A DNA stretch of 34,961 nucleotides, from positions 1 through 34,961 of the forward strand of contig BEHY01000025.1 in NCBI GenBank assembly GCA_002898735.1, given 5' to 3'. This DNA comes from Candidatus Thermoflexus japonica (GTDB lineage: Bacteria; Chloroflexota; Anaerolineae; Thermoflexales; Thermoflexaceae). A program made the position numbers and the translations under genes. Under the pieces are notes generated by a model. It saw nothing but the letters and a program-made list of their open reading frames with translations, ran no database searches and had not been told where the DNA came from. Below, in pieces: positions 8,136-15,478 of this stretch (within the stretch, counting starts at the first letter, position 1; each line of letters starts with the position of its first letter).

Positions 8136-9737
8136 TCAGGATGAGAGCTCTCCGCTTTGCAACGGCAGGATGAGCTCGAACCGGCTGCCCTGGCCGGGCT
8201 GGCTGTGCACTTCCACCTGTCCACCGTGGGCCTCCGCGATCCAGCGCACGATCGCCAGGCCCAGGCCGCTGCCCGCCGCGGTGGCGTTCCGCCCGCGATA
8301 GAAGCGCTCGAAGATGTGCGGAAGATCCTCCGGATCGATCCCCGGGCCGGTGTCCTCCACCCAGATCCGGACGCGGCTCTCCTCCCGACGCGCCCCCACG
8401 ACGATCCGCCCACCGGCCGGGGTGAACTTCACCGCGTTGTCCAGCAGGTTCGAAAGGGCCATCTCGATCCGCCACCGATCGCACAGGATCTCCCCCAGCC
8501 CCTCCGGCAATTCCAGCTCGACCGTCAACCCCTTGCGCGCAGCCGCCTCCCGGAACATGGAGACGGCCGAGCGGACGATGTCGGCCAGGGGATGTTCCGC
8601 CCACTCCAGCTGGATCAGCCCACCCTCCAGGCGGGAGAGATCCAGCAGGTTCTGGGTGATCCACGTGAGCCGATCCACCTGGGCCTGGCTTTCCGTGAGA
8701 AAAGCGACCCGGGCCTCCGGATCCTCCGCCGCGGGCCCCTGCAGCAATTCCAGGAAGGTTCGGAGGGCGGTCAGGGGCGTGCGGAGCTGATGGGAGGCAT
8801 CGGCGATGAAATGGCGCAGGGCATCCCGTTCCCGGGCCAGGGCGTTGAAGCTGGCCTGCAGACGCTCCGCCATCCGGTTGAGCTCCGCCGCGAGATGCTG
8901 CAGCTCCACCGGCCCGGCCTCCGGCGCACGGACCTGGAGGTTTCCTTCCCCCATCTGCACCGCCGCCCGGGCCAGCTGGCGGATCGGACGGCTCAGGGCC
9001 TCGCTCACGCCCAGGCCCAGCAGCCCGGCGAGCAGCGCTGCGCCCAGCCCGGCGAGGGTGAAGGCACGGGTTGTCGCGGCGATCACCTCCAGGCTGGGCT
9101 CCACCCCGGCCTGCAACTCCACGTAGCCGATGGGCGCCTGGGGATCCCCGATGGGAGCCCGCGCGGTGAGGGGGAGGACGAACTCCGTGGCTTCCTCCCC
9201 GGCCTCCGGCGATCCAGCAGGGCTCTCGAAATGGAACCGGCTCCCCCATGGGCTACGGAACTGACGGATGCGCATCCACCGCAGGCCCCGAGGCCCCCAT
9301 CCCGGCTCCGACGGGCTCTCCGGACCCGGCAGATAGAGGGAAACCCATGGCGGCGCTTCGATGGAGCCCGCGCTCGGGGCGGTCGGCGGGGCCGGCGCGG
9401 CCCACAGCACCCTGCCGCCTCCTGTCAGCGGACCGGAATCCGCCAGCACCTGGCCCCGGGCGTCCAGGATACGCACCCGGGCGTTCCCCAGGAAGGCGGT
9501 CGCGTAGGCCAGGCGGGTTAACCCCTCGGGCCACGGCGCCGGCTCCATGAACGCCCGGGCTTGACGGGCCACCGCTTCCGCGTTCGCCCGAAGCACCGCC
9601 TCCTCCTGCCGGATCCCATAGGCCCGCAGCAGGCTCACCGTCAGCACCCCTGTGATCCCCACGGCCACGACGCTCAGGAGCAGATAGCTCCCGATCAGCC
9701 ACCCGCGGATGGAACGAATCCGCCAGAGCTTCCGCAT
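8136..9737 (-). CDS. Two-component sensor histidine kinase (OmpR-partner type)
   Basis: 533 aa, membrane kinase. Helix 1 about 13-36, an extracytoplasmic sensor region of nearly 190 residues of no recognised fold, helix 2 about 224-244, HAMP about 245-300, dimerisation/phosphoacceptor domain with DASHQLRTP and His316, then the HATPase domain with N box NLLDNAVKF, G1 DTGPGIDPEDLPHIFERFYRG and G2 GSGLGLAIV. AAGGAGG directly precedes the ATG. It sits between the tandem-PDZ gene (62 bp upstream) and the haem-protein gene (16 bp downstream). No regulator gene is adjacent; the likely partner is the OmpR-type regulator at 11347-12045, on the far side of the repeat array. Its signal is unknown, but a haem- or envelope-related one fits the context. 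Confidence 0.95.
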   Translation of the reverse strand: MRKLWRIRSIRGWLIGSYLLLSVVAVGITGVLTVSLLRAYGIRQEEAVLRANAEAVARQARAFMEPAPWPEGLTRLAYATAFLGNARVRILDARGQVLADSGPLTGGGRVLWAAPAPPTAPSAGSIEAPPWVSLYLPGPESPSEPGWGPRGLRWMRIRQFRSPWGSRFHFESPAGSPEAGEEATEFVLPLTARAPIGDPQAPIGYVELQAGVEPSLEVIAATTRAFTLAGLGAALLAGLLGLGVSEALSRPIRQLARAAVQMGEGNLQVRAPEAGPVELQHLAAELNRMAERLQASFNALARERDALRHFIADASHQLRTPLTALRTFLELLQGPAAEDPEARVAFLTESQAQVDRLTWITQNLLDLSRLEGGLIQLEWAEHPLADIVRSAVSMFREAAARKGLTVELELPEGLGEILCDRWRIEMALSNLLDNAVKFTPAGGRIVVGARREESRVRIWVEDTGPGIDPEDLPHIFERFYRGRNATAAGSGLGLAIVRWIAEAHGGQVEVHSQPGQGSRFELILPLQSGELSS

Positions 9738-9799
9738 GGCTCCTCCTTATTGAGGAGGACAACCGCTCGCCCCTGTCCCGCATATCCACCTGGGGGCCG

Positions 9800-10624
9800 T
9801 TATGCCCCGCCGGAGGGGGTCGGTGCCGGCGTGGGCGTGGGCGGGCGGAAGGGATGGAAGCCCCAGGGACGATACCGGATCCCCAGGTAAGCGCGGCCCG
9901 GCTGCTGGGGGTGCTCGCCCAGGGTCACTTCCACCACCCGCTCACCTTCCCCCAGCCGCCAGATCGTCACCGCAATGCGATCCCCGGGGCGATGGGCGGC
10001 GATGCGGGCGGCCAGATCCGCATCCGGACCCAGCGCCTGCCCATCCACAGCGGTGATCCAGTCCCCGGCCCGCAGGCCCGCCCGCTCCGCCGGGCTGTTC
10101 GGCTCCACCGAAAGGATCCAGGCGGCCGGCGCGGAGGGCCCGAAACGCCCCCAGAGGCCGCCCCAGCCACGGAACCTCCCTCCATCCCAGGGGAAGAACC
10201 CCTCAGGCTCCGGGGCGATCACCACCCCCAGATAGGCCTGCCCGTTCCGATCCCCCAGGGTTACCGTCCGTGTGCGCCGCTCATCCCCATGCTGCACCGT
10301 CACCGACACCGTATCCCCGGGCCGATGACGACCCAGGATGGCCCGCAGATCCGTCAGGGAGCGGACCGGCTCGCCGTCCACTTCCAGCAGGAGATCCCCC
10401 CGAACCAGCCCCGCCCGATCGGCTGGGCCGCCGGGCTCCACCTCCAGGATCAGGAGCCCAGCGGTCCGGGCAGGGGCCGGGGTTGGGGAAGCCCCGGGAG
10501 CCGGGGCCGCCAGAACCCGGGAGAAGATCCCCCCTCGAGCGAGCAGGAACAGCGCCCCCGCGACGATGCCGATCAGCCCCAGCACGCCCAGAACGCCCAG
10601 GCTGATCCATGCCCATCGACGCAT
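9800..10624 (-). CDS. Membrane-anchored tandem PDZ-domain protein (no protease domain)
   Basis: 274 aa. One N-terminal helix (about 7-29), a Pro/Ala linker, then two PDZ modules at about 56-124 (VEPGGPADRAGLVRGDLLLEVDG) and 168-236 (VEPNSPAERAGLRAGDWITAVDG). Each is followed by an AYLG-containing segment (130-133 and 246-249), so the protein looks like an internal duplication of one unit. The start has a GGAGGAGGA ribosome site. No Ser/His/Asp protease domain is present, unlike HtrA/DegP, so it is probably a peptide-binding or scaffolding partner. As first gene of the kinase/exporter operon it may present ligands to, or restrain, the kinase. Ends with a low-complexity Pro/Thr tail. Confidence 0.88.
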   Translation of the reverse strand: MRRWAWISLGVLGVLGLIGIVAGALFLLARGGIFSRVLAAPAPGASPTPAPARTAGLLILEVEPGGPADRAGLVRGDLLLEVDGEPVRSLTDLRAILGRHRPGDTVSVTVQHGDERRTRTVTLGDRNGQAYLGVVIAPEPEGFFPWDGGRFRGWGGLWGRFGPSAPAAWILSVEPNSPAERAGLRAGDWITAVDGQALGPDADLAARIAAHRPGDRIAVTIWRLGEGERVVEVTLGEHPQQPGRAYLGIRYRPWGFHPFRPPTPTPAPTPSGGA

Positions 10625-11346
10625 CCCGATCCTCCTCCTCCTGAGGCCTGCCCGTGAAGGACATGCTATGCCGGGAGAATTGCGCCCCGGTTGTCCTCCT
10701 GTTAAGGCTTCTTAACTTGACATTGTTAGATTTGCCGTGCCGCCGTGACGTAGCACAGGCTTCCGCCCGTATAAGACGGTGAACGCGGGCTTGCGCCCGC
10801 GGCGCAGGCGTTCAGCCTGCGCTACAAGGCCGTCCCTGGCAGTTGGGAGAGGTCAAAGAGCCCGAATTTAACTTGACATTGTTCGATTGGCCGTGCCGCC
10901 ATGACGTAGCACGGGCTTCCGCCCGTATAAGACGGTGAACGCGGGCTTGCGCCCGCGGCGCAGGCGTTCAGCCTGCGCTACAAGGCCGCTTTGGCAGTTG
11001 GGAGAGGTCAAAGAGCCCGAATTTAACTTGACATTGTTCGATTGGCCGTGCCGCCATGACGTAGCACGGGCTTCAGCCCGTATAAAACGTGAACGCGAAC
11101 TTGCGCCCGCGGCGCAGGCTGAACGCCTGCGCTACAAGGCCGTCCTTGGCAGTTGGGAGAGGTCAAAGAACCCGAATTTAACAATGTCAAGTTAACGCGA
11201 TGGAAAGCCATGGGTTGGGGAGCACCAGTGTGCCCTCCGGAGCCTCCTGGGGACGCATCCACCGGCTGTCCGGCGGATGACGGCGGCGCGAGGGGCGTCA
11301 GGGAGTTGACCCCCTCCCACCCGCCCGGATCCTGCGGGGGAAGCTT
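10625..11346. other. 722-bp intergenic region between PDZ gene and response regulator gene
   Basis: No credible gene is seen. It contains a small A/T-rich hairpin GTTAAG/CTTAAC (10701-10716), the three-unit repeat array (10712-11195, listed separately) and about 150 bp of unremarkable GC-rich sequence (11196-11346). The promoter of the PDZ-led operon is expected near 10630-10712 on the minus strand, but I see no clear -35/-10 pair. Short open frames across the repeats follow the repeat periodicity and lack coding character. Confidence 0.7.
10712..11195. repeat. Three-unit palindrome-rich tandem repeat with 16-bp terminal inverted repeats
   Basis: Units start at 10714, 10870 and 11025 (156, 155 and 155 bp) and are nearly identical. 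Each begins AACTTGACATTGTT and then carries three short palindromes: ACGGGC/GCCCGT, GCGGGC/GCCCGC and GCGCAGGC/GCCTGCGC, inside a weak outer GTAG/CTAC pairing, so one unit could fold as a branched structure. TTAACTTGACATTGTT (10712-10727) is matched at the far end by its exact reverse complement (11180-11195), making 16-bp terminal inverted repeats that end in TTAA. Internal copies of the 16-mer lie at 10868-10883 and 11023-11038. It resembles an array of REP-like elements packaged as a miniature mobile element; no transposase is present. Confidence 0.9.
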
Positions 11347-12045
11347 TCAGGGCTGGAATTTATAGCCCACGCCCCGGATGGTGACGATCCAGCGGGGGGC
11401 GGAGGGGTTTTCCTCCAATTTCTCCCGCAGGTGGCGGATGTGAACATCCACCGTCCGATCGTCCAGCACCTCCCGGGTGTAGCCCCAGACGGCCTCCAGG
11501 AGCTCCTCGCGGGAGAAGGGGCGGTTGGGATGGGTCACCAGGAACCGGAGCAGTCGGAACTCGGTAGGGGTCAGGGGGACCAGCTGGCCTCCCCGGGTCA
11601 CCTGGAGCCGCTCCAGGTCCACCTCGATGTCCCCGAAGCGGATCCGCTCCCCGGGGGCGGCCATGGCCAGCTCGCCGTAGGCCCGACGGAGCAGCGCCCG
11701 CACCCGGGCGATCAGCTCCCGCAACCGGTAGGGCTTCACCACGTAGTCGTCGGCCCCCACTTCCAGGCCCACCACACGATCCACTTCCTCGTCCAGGGCG
11801 GTGAGCATCAGGATCGGCTGGCGGAGGCCCTCGCTGCGCATCCGACGGCAGACCTCGAAGCCATCGAGATCGGGCAGCCGGATGTCCAGGATGATCAGAT
11901 GGGGATCCCGCTGGCGGGCCATCTCCAGCGCCTTCTGCCCCGTATCCGCCCAGAGGACCTCGTATCCTTCCTTCCTCAGGGCGTATTCCAGGCCCCGGGC
12001 GACCGCCGCCTCATCCTCCACAATCAGAATCCGTTCTCCTGCCAT
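11347..12045 (-). CDS. OmpR/PhoB-family response regulator
   Basis: 232 aa. The receiver domain (about 4-117) has acidic residues VEDE (9-12), phosphoacceptor Asp54 in LIILDIRLPDLDG, Thr82 and Lys104 in DDYVVKPY. The C-terminal winged helix (about 133-230) has LTPTEFRLLRFL, SREELLEAVWGY, RTVDVHIRHLREKLE and the closing RGVGYKF, typical of Trans_reg_C. It should bind direct DNA repeats as a dimer. No kinase gene is adjacent; the kinase at 8136-9737 on the same strand, beyond the repeat array, is the natural partner. It starts 57 bp after the zinc permease gene, so read-through from the metal-uptake operon is possible. Confidence 0.95.
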   Translation of the reverse strand: MAGERILIVEDEAAVARGLEYALRKEGYEVLWADTGQKALEMARQRDPHLIILDIRLPDLDGFEVCRRMRSEGLRQPILMLTALDEEVDRVVGLEVGADDYVVKPYRLRELIARVRALLRRAYGELAMAAPGERIRFGDIEVDLERLQVTRGGQLVPLTPTEFRLLRFLVTHPNRPFSREELLEAVWGYTREVLDDRTVDVHIRHLREKLEENPSAPRWIVTIRGVGYKFQP

Positions 12046-12102
12046 AATCCCTTCGCGCCCTTCGTTCGCAACGGGTCCGGGGATGAGGGAGGACGCCTTC
12101 CC

Positions 12103-12951
12103 TCACGCCCGGGAGGATCCCCGGCTGATCGGGGCGAGCCGAACCACCAGGAAAACCACGGTGGCGGTGAGCACGATGGCGGCTCCGGAGGCCACGCCGG
12201 CGTAGTAAGAAGCATACAGCCCGACAACGGACGAAAGGGCGGCCAGGGCGACGGCCAGGGCCATCATCGCCGGCAGGCGCCGGGTCAGCAGATACGCCGT
12301 CGCCGCCGGGGTCACCAGCATGGCCACCATCAGCGCCACCCCCACGGTCTGGAGCGCCACCACCACCGTTGCGGCGATCAGAAGGAGCAGCAGGTTCTCA
12401 AACAGCCGGGTGGGAAGCCGCAGGGTGACCGCCAGGACGGGATCGAAGGAGATCACCAGGAGCTCTTTATAAAAGAGGACCACGACGGCGAAGATGAGCG
12501 CGGCGAAGATCCCCAGGCGGATCAGATCGCCCTCCCCCACCCCCAGCACATCCCCGAAGAGCAGATGGGTGAGGTCCACCGCGTAGCTTCGGGAGGTGGA
12601 GATCAGGACGACGCCCAGCGCCATCGCCCCGGCGAACAGCACCCCGATGGCGGTATCCTCCTTCAACCGCCCTCCCCGGCTGAGGGCCCCGATCCCCAGC
12701 GCGGCCAGGATCGCTGTGCCCAGGCCCCACCAGAACAGGGCATCTCGCGAGCCGCCTCCCAGCAGGTAACCCAGGGCGAGGCCGGGCAGGATGGAGTGGG
12801 CCAGGGCGTCGCCGAAGAACGCCATCCCCCGCAACACCACATACGTCCCCACCAGCGCGCAGAGCCCGCCGGTCACCACGGCGGCGATCAACCCCCGCAC
12901 CATAAAGGCGTATTGCAGGGGATCCAGCAGGACACGCAGCGCTTCCCCCAC
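12103..12951 (-). CDS. Metal (Zn/Mn) ABC transporter permease, ZnuB/TroC family
   Basis: 282 aa, hydrophobic throughout, about eight or nine helices, full family length. The conserved GLCALVGTYVVLRGMAFFGDALAHSILPG region near residues 29-57 and the DLTHLLFGDVLGV loop are typical ABC_membrane_3/ZnuB signatures. It imports the metal delivered by the solute-binding protein encoded upstream. The start is GTG, three bases after the ATPase stop codon; GGGAGGATAAGCG precedes it, and the ribosome site lies within the end of the ATPase gene, consistent with coupled translation. Whether zinc or manganese is the main substrate is discussed under the binding protein. Confidence 0.93.
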   Translation of the reverse strand: MGEALRVLLDPLQYAFMVRGLIAAVVTGGLCALVGTYVVLRGMAFFGDALAHSILPGLALGYLLGGGSRDALFWWGLGTAILAALGIGALSRGGRLKEDTAIGVLFAGAMALGVVLISTSRSYAVDLTHLLFGDVLGVGEGDLIRLGIFAALIFAVVVLFYKELLVISFDPVLAVTLRLPTRLFENLLLLLIAATVVVALQTVGVALMVAMLVTPAATAYLLTRRLPAMMALAVALAALSSVVGLYASYYAGVASGAAIVLTATVVFLVVRLAPISRGSSRA

Positions 12952-12954
12952 CGC

Positions 12955-13788
12955 TTATCCTCCCTCGCAACATGTATCTCCGACGGCGACCAGCTCCCCC
13001 TCGACGGGAACCAGGCGCAGATGTCCGCCATAAGCTGCCCGAAGGGCCTCGGGGGTGAAGACGGCATCGGGAGGGCCGAAGGCGATGAGGCGCCGGTTCA
13101 GCAACAGCACACGATCGAAATGGGACGCTGCCTGCTCCAGATCGTGGGTGGCGAGGAGGATGGTTACCCCCTGCCGGCGGAGGTGTTCCAGGATCTCCAG
13201 GATGCCTTCCTGGGCCGGCCGATCCAGACCGGTGAACGGCTCATCCATCAACAGCAGCTCCGCCTCCTGGGCCAGGGCCCGGGCGATGAACATGCGCTGC
13301 TGCTGCCCGCCCGAAAGCGCCCGGATGGGCCGATCGGCCAGATCGGCCATGCCCACCTGCTCGAGGGCGCGGCGGACCATCGCCCAGTCCCGGGGTCCAG
13401 GGTGGCGCAGCAGGCCCATCTTCCCGATCCGGCCCATCATCACCACATCGGCAACCGTCAGCGGGAAATTCCAGTCGACCTGGTTCCGCTGGGGGATGTA
13501 GGCGATGCAGAGATGCCCCCCAGGGCCGCGGCCGTAGATCCGCACCGAGCCCGTCGTCGGCGTCAGGACCCCGGCGATGATCCTCAGGAGGGTGCTCTTG
13601 CCGGCCCCATTGGGGCCCACGATCGCAATCCGCTCCCCCGCCTTCACCGCGAACGAAACGTCCTCCAGCGCCACAACGCCATCGTAGCGCATGGAAACGC
13701 GGGAGACCTCCACGATCGGTTCGCCCGACAGATGAACCCGGTCCCGCTCCTGCAACGTGACCTTCTGCCACAGCTTCACCAGCGCCAT
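12955..13788 (-). CDS. Metal (Zn/Mn) ABC transporter ATP-binding protein, ZnuC/TroB family
   Basis: 277 aa. Walker A GPNGAGKS (residues 58-65), Q-loop AYIPQRNQVDWNFPLTVADVVMMGR (split here: the VDWNFPLTV part is typical of TroB/MntB/ZnuC ATPases), signature LSGGQQQR, Walker B LLLMDEPFTGLD and H-loop LLATHD. It powers the permease encoded immediately downstream. The N-terminus carries about 25 residues before the usual first strand, and the C-terminus ends in a short tail with adjacent cysteines (TCCEGG), possibly metal-binding. GGGGAGGGAG precedes the ATG. It lies 33 bp after the binding-protein gene. Confidence 0.94.
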   Translation of the reverse strand: MALVKLWQKVTLQERDRVHLSGEPIVEVSRVSMRYDGVVALEDVSFAVKAGERIAIVGPNGAGKSTLLRIIAGVLTPTTGSVRIYGRGPGGHLCIAYIPQRNQVDWNFPLTVADVVMMGRIGKMGLLRHPGPRDWAMVRRALEQVGMADLADRPIRALSGGQQQRMFIARALAQEAELLLMDEPFTGLDRPAQEGILEILEHLRRQGVTILLATHDLEQAASHFDRVLLLNRRLIAFGPPDAVFTPEALRAAYGGHLRLVPVEGELVAVGDTCCEGG

Positions 13789-13821
13789 CGCTCCCTCCCC
13801 TCCATACGGAGGCCGGCCGGT

Positions 13822-14775
13822 TCAGCGCAACGCCTCCACGATCTGCCGCACGTTATAGCGCATCATCCGGATGTAAGAATCCGCTTCCCCCCCCGGCTCG
13901 CTCAGCGAATCGACATACAACCGGACGGGGCGCGCCCCGGTATCCTCCGCGATCCGGCGGGCCAGCGCGGGATCCACCGTGCTGCTCACGAAGATCGCCC
14001 GGACCCCCAGGGAGCGGATGGTTTCTTCCAGGGCCGCAATCTCCTGGGCCGAGGGCTGGGCGGCCGTGGTCACACCGGGGAGGATCGTCCCCACCAGATC
14101 GAAGCCGTAGCGATGGGCGAAGTAGCCGAAGACCTGATGCTCCGTGACCAGCTTCCGGCGCTCGGGGGGGATCTGCGATACCTGCTCCCGGATCCAGGCG
14201 TCGAGCTCCCGGAGCTGCCCCCGATAGGCCTCCGCGTTACGGCGATACAGATCCGCCCGCGCCGGATCCAGCCGGCTCAGGGTCGCCTCGATGGTGTGGG
14301 TCCAGGTGATCACATTGCCGGGATCCAGCCAGACGTGGGGATCCCATTCCCCATGCTCGTGAGGCGCGGCCTCCCCTTCCGCATGCTCCCCGGAATGGGC
14401 CATCGCCTCGAACGGGCGCAACGGGATCCCCTCCGCCAGCTCCACCCGGACGGCCTTTCCCCCGGCCTGCTGGAGCACCGGCTCCAGGAACTGTTCGAGG
14501 CCTGCCCCCGCGGCGAAGATCACATCGGCCTCGGCCACCCGGGCCACATCCTGCGGGCTGGGCGAGAACGCATGAGGATCCGCCCCGACCGGGAGCAGCA
14601 CGGTCAGGGCGATGGCCTCACCCCCGATCTGGCGCACCACATCCCCCACGATCGACGTCGTGGCCACCACCCGAAGCCGCGAGGGCCCTGCTCCACCCCG
14701 CCCCGCATCCCCCGGCCGGCAGGCCACCAGCCCAATGATACCGATCATCAGGGTCCAGCGAAGCCATCGACGCAT
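13822..14775 (-). CDS. Zinc/manganese solute-binding lipoprotein, ZnuA/TroA family
   Basis: 317 aa, cluster A-I binding protein. Lipobox LVAC with Cys19 anchors it outside the membrane. Expected metal ligands are His68 (DPHAFSPSP), His147 (DPHVWLDP), His213 (TEHQVF) and an acidic residue near Asp289 (YVDSLSEPGGEADSY). Three His plus Asp is the TroA/ZnuA-like set; manganese-specific PsaA/MntC proteins usually have Glu at the third place. A His-rich loop at 127-141 (HSGEHAEGEAAPHEHG) is a hallmark of zinc-binding members. I therefore favour zinc, with manganese possible. It is the first structural gene after the Fur-type regulator (64 bp gap). Confidence 0.93.
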   Translation of the reverse strand: MRRWLRWTLMIGIIGLVACRPGDAGRGGAGPSRLRVVATTSIVGDVVRQIGGEAIALTVLLPVGADPHAFSPSPQDVARVAEADVIFAAGAGLEQFLEPVLQQAGGKAVRVELAEGIPLRPFEAMAHSGEHAEGEAAPHEHGEWDPHVWLDPGNVITWTHTIEATLSRLDPARADLYRRNAEAYRGQLRELDAWIREQVSQIPPERRKLVTEHQVFGYFAHRYGFDLVGTILPGVTTAAQPSAQEIAALEETIRSLGVRAIFVSSTVDPALARRIAEDTGARPVRLYVDSLSEPGGEADSYIRMMRYNVRQIVEALR

Positions 14776-14839
14776 GGTTTACCTCCTCGGATGATCCGCG
14801 GATGGTTCCGTCGCGATCGCATCCGGCTCACCTCCCGCC

Positions 14840-15265
14840 TCAGGCCGGCCCCGAGCCCTGGCACGGCGCGCAGAGCCCGATGAGCTGAAGCAGGTGATCC
14901 TCCACGCGGAACCCGGTCCGCCGTTCCACCTGGGCGATCAGGCCGCTCAGGTCCTCCGCGCCGGGGAACTCCACGGCGCGCCCGCAGCGGCGGCAGATCA
15001 GGACGTGATGGTGGCCTGGCGAGGCCAGGATATAGCCGTCGCATCGCGCCTCCCGGTGAACCCGGCGCACCAGCCCGGCCTGCTCCAGCACCTCCAGCGC
15101 CCGGTAAACGCTCACCAGCCCCAGCGAGCGATGGATCCGTCGTCCCCGGGCGTGGATCTCCTGAGGGGAAAGGGGGCGCCTGGCCTGCTGCAGAACCCGC
15201 AGCACCACCCGCCGGGGCATCGTGACGCGCCATCCGGCCTGATTCAACCGCTCCTCCCAGCTCAC
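14840..15265 (-). CDS. Fur-family metalloregulator (Zur-like)
   Basis: 141 aa. Winged-helix half (1-80) with the recognition helix in LGLVSVYRALEVLEQAGLV, then a dimerisation half with HHHVLICRRCG (His85-87, Cys91, Cys94) and LCAPC (Cys132, Cys135). The two CxxC pairs form the structural zinc site of the family. Being first in an operon with a zinc ABC importer points to Zur rather than Fur or PerR; this is context-based. Start is GTG; GAGAGGG lies upstream. The promoter and a palindromic operator are directly upstream, so autorepression together with the transport genes is expected. Confidence 0.92.
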   Translation of the reverse strand: MSWEERLNQAGWRVTMPRRVVLRVLQQARRPLSPQEIHARGRRIHRSLGLVSVYRALEVLEQAGLVRRVHREARCDGYILASPGHHHVLICRRCGRAVEFPGAEDLSGLIAQVERRTGFRVEDHLLQLIGLCAPCQGSGPA

Positions 15266-15278
15266 GCCGCCCTCTCTA

Positions 15279-15297
15279 ACTGAAAAAATTTTTCAGT
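15279..15297. promoter_or_regulatory. 19-bp palindromic operator upstream of the Fur-family gene
   Basis: ACTGAAAAAATTTTTCAGT: two 9-bp arms around one central base, with a perfect match. It is A/T-rich in a GC-rich genome and covers the predicted transcription start of the promoter just upstream. Size, symmetry and place fit a Fur/Zur-family box controlling the whole regulator-transporter operon. The exact motif is not one of the well-known Zur consensus sites. Confidence 0.75.
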
Positions 15298-15300
15298 AAA

Positions 15301-15330
15301 ATCTTAGCGGGTGGGATGCCCCTCTGTCAA
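15301..15330 (-). promoter_or_regulatory. Sigma-70-type promoter of the Fur/zinc-uptake operon
   Basis: On the minus strand, TTGACA (15325-15330), an 18-bp spacer, and TAAGAT (15301-15306). The start point is predicted near 15294, inside the palindromic operator, and the leader to the GTG would be about 30 nt. Confidence 0.75.
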
Positions 15331-15478
15331 GAATTCATGGCGGGCTTCGGGGCTTCTCAACCGGGTCGCATTTGCGGGGATGCCGCGGGCTTCGCGATGG
15401 GGCTTTCGAGGAGAGGGCCGTCCTGCCTCCCGGAAGAGGAGGGAAAAGACCCCGCTCAGCCCTGAAGACCATCCGGTT

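Noticed and set aside
10714..11060. TTGACA in each repeat unit as a promoter -35
   Set aside because: No -10 box occurs 16-19 bp downstream; TATAAG further on is too far and lacks its own -35.
10712..11195. CRISPR array
   Set aside because: Units are about 155 bp and nearly identical throughout, with no short repeat/unique spacer alternation and no cas genes.
10935..11195. Small open frame within the repeat array
   Set aside because: Its peptide repeats with the DNA unit and has no RBS or coding character.
12085..12104. Terminator between zinc permease and response regulator genes
   Set aside because: GAGGGAGG/CCTTCCCTC-type pairing has a bulge, a 3-nt loop and no T-tract, and overlaps the stop codon; too weak to call.
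11431..14883. A 1150-codon open frame on the plus strand
   Set aside because: It lies antisense to four well-supported genes (response regulator and zinc transporter set), is rich in His/Gln/Pro/Gly/Asp as expected of a GC-rich shadow frame, and has no recognisable domain.
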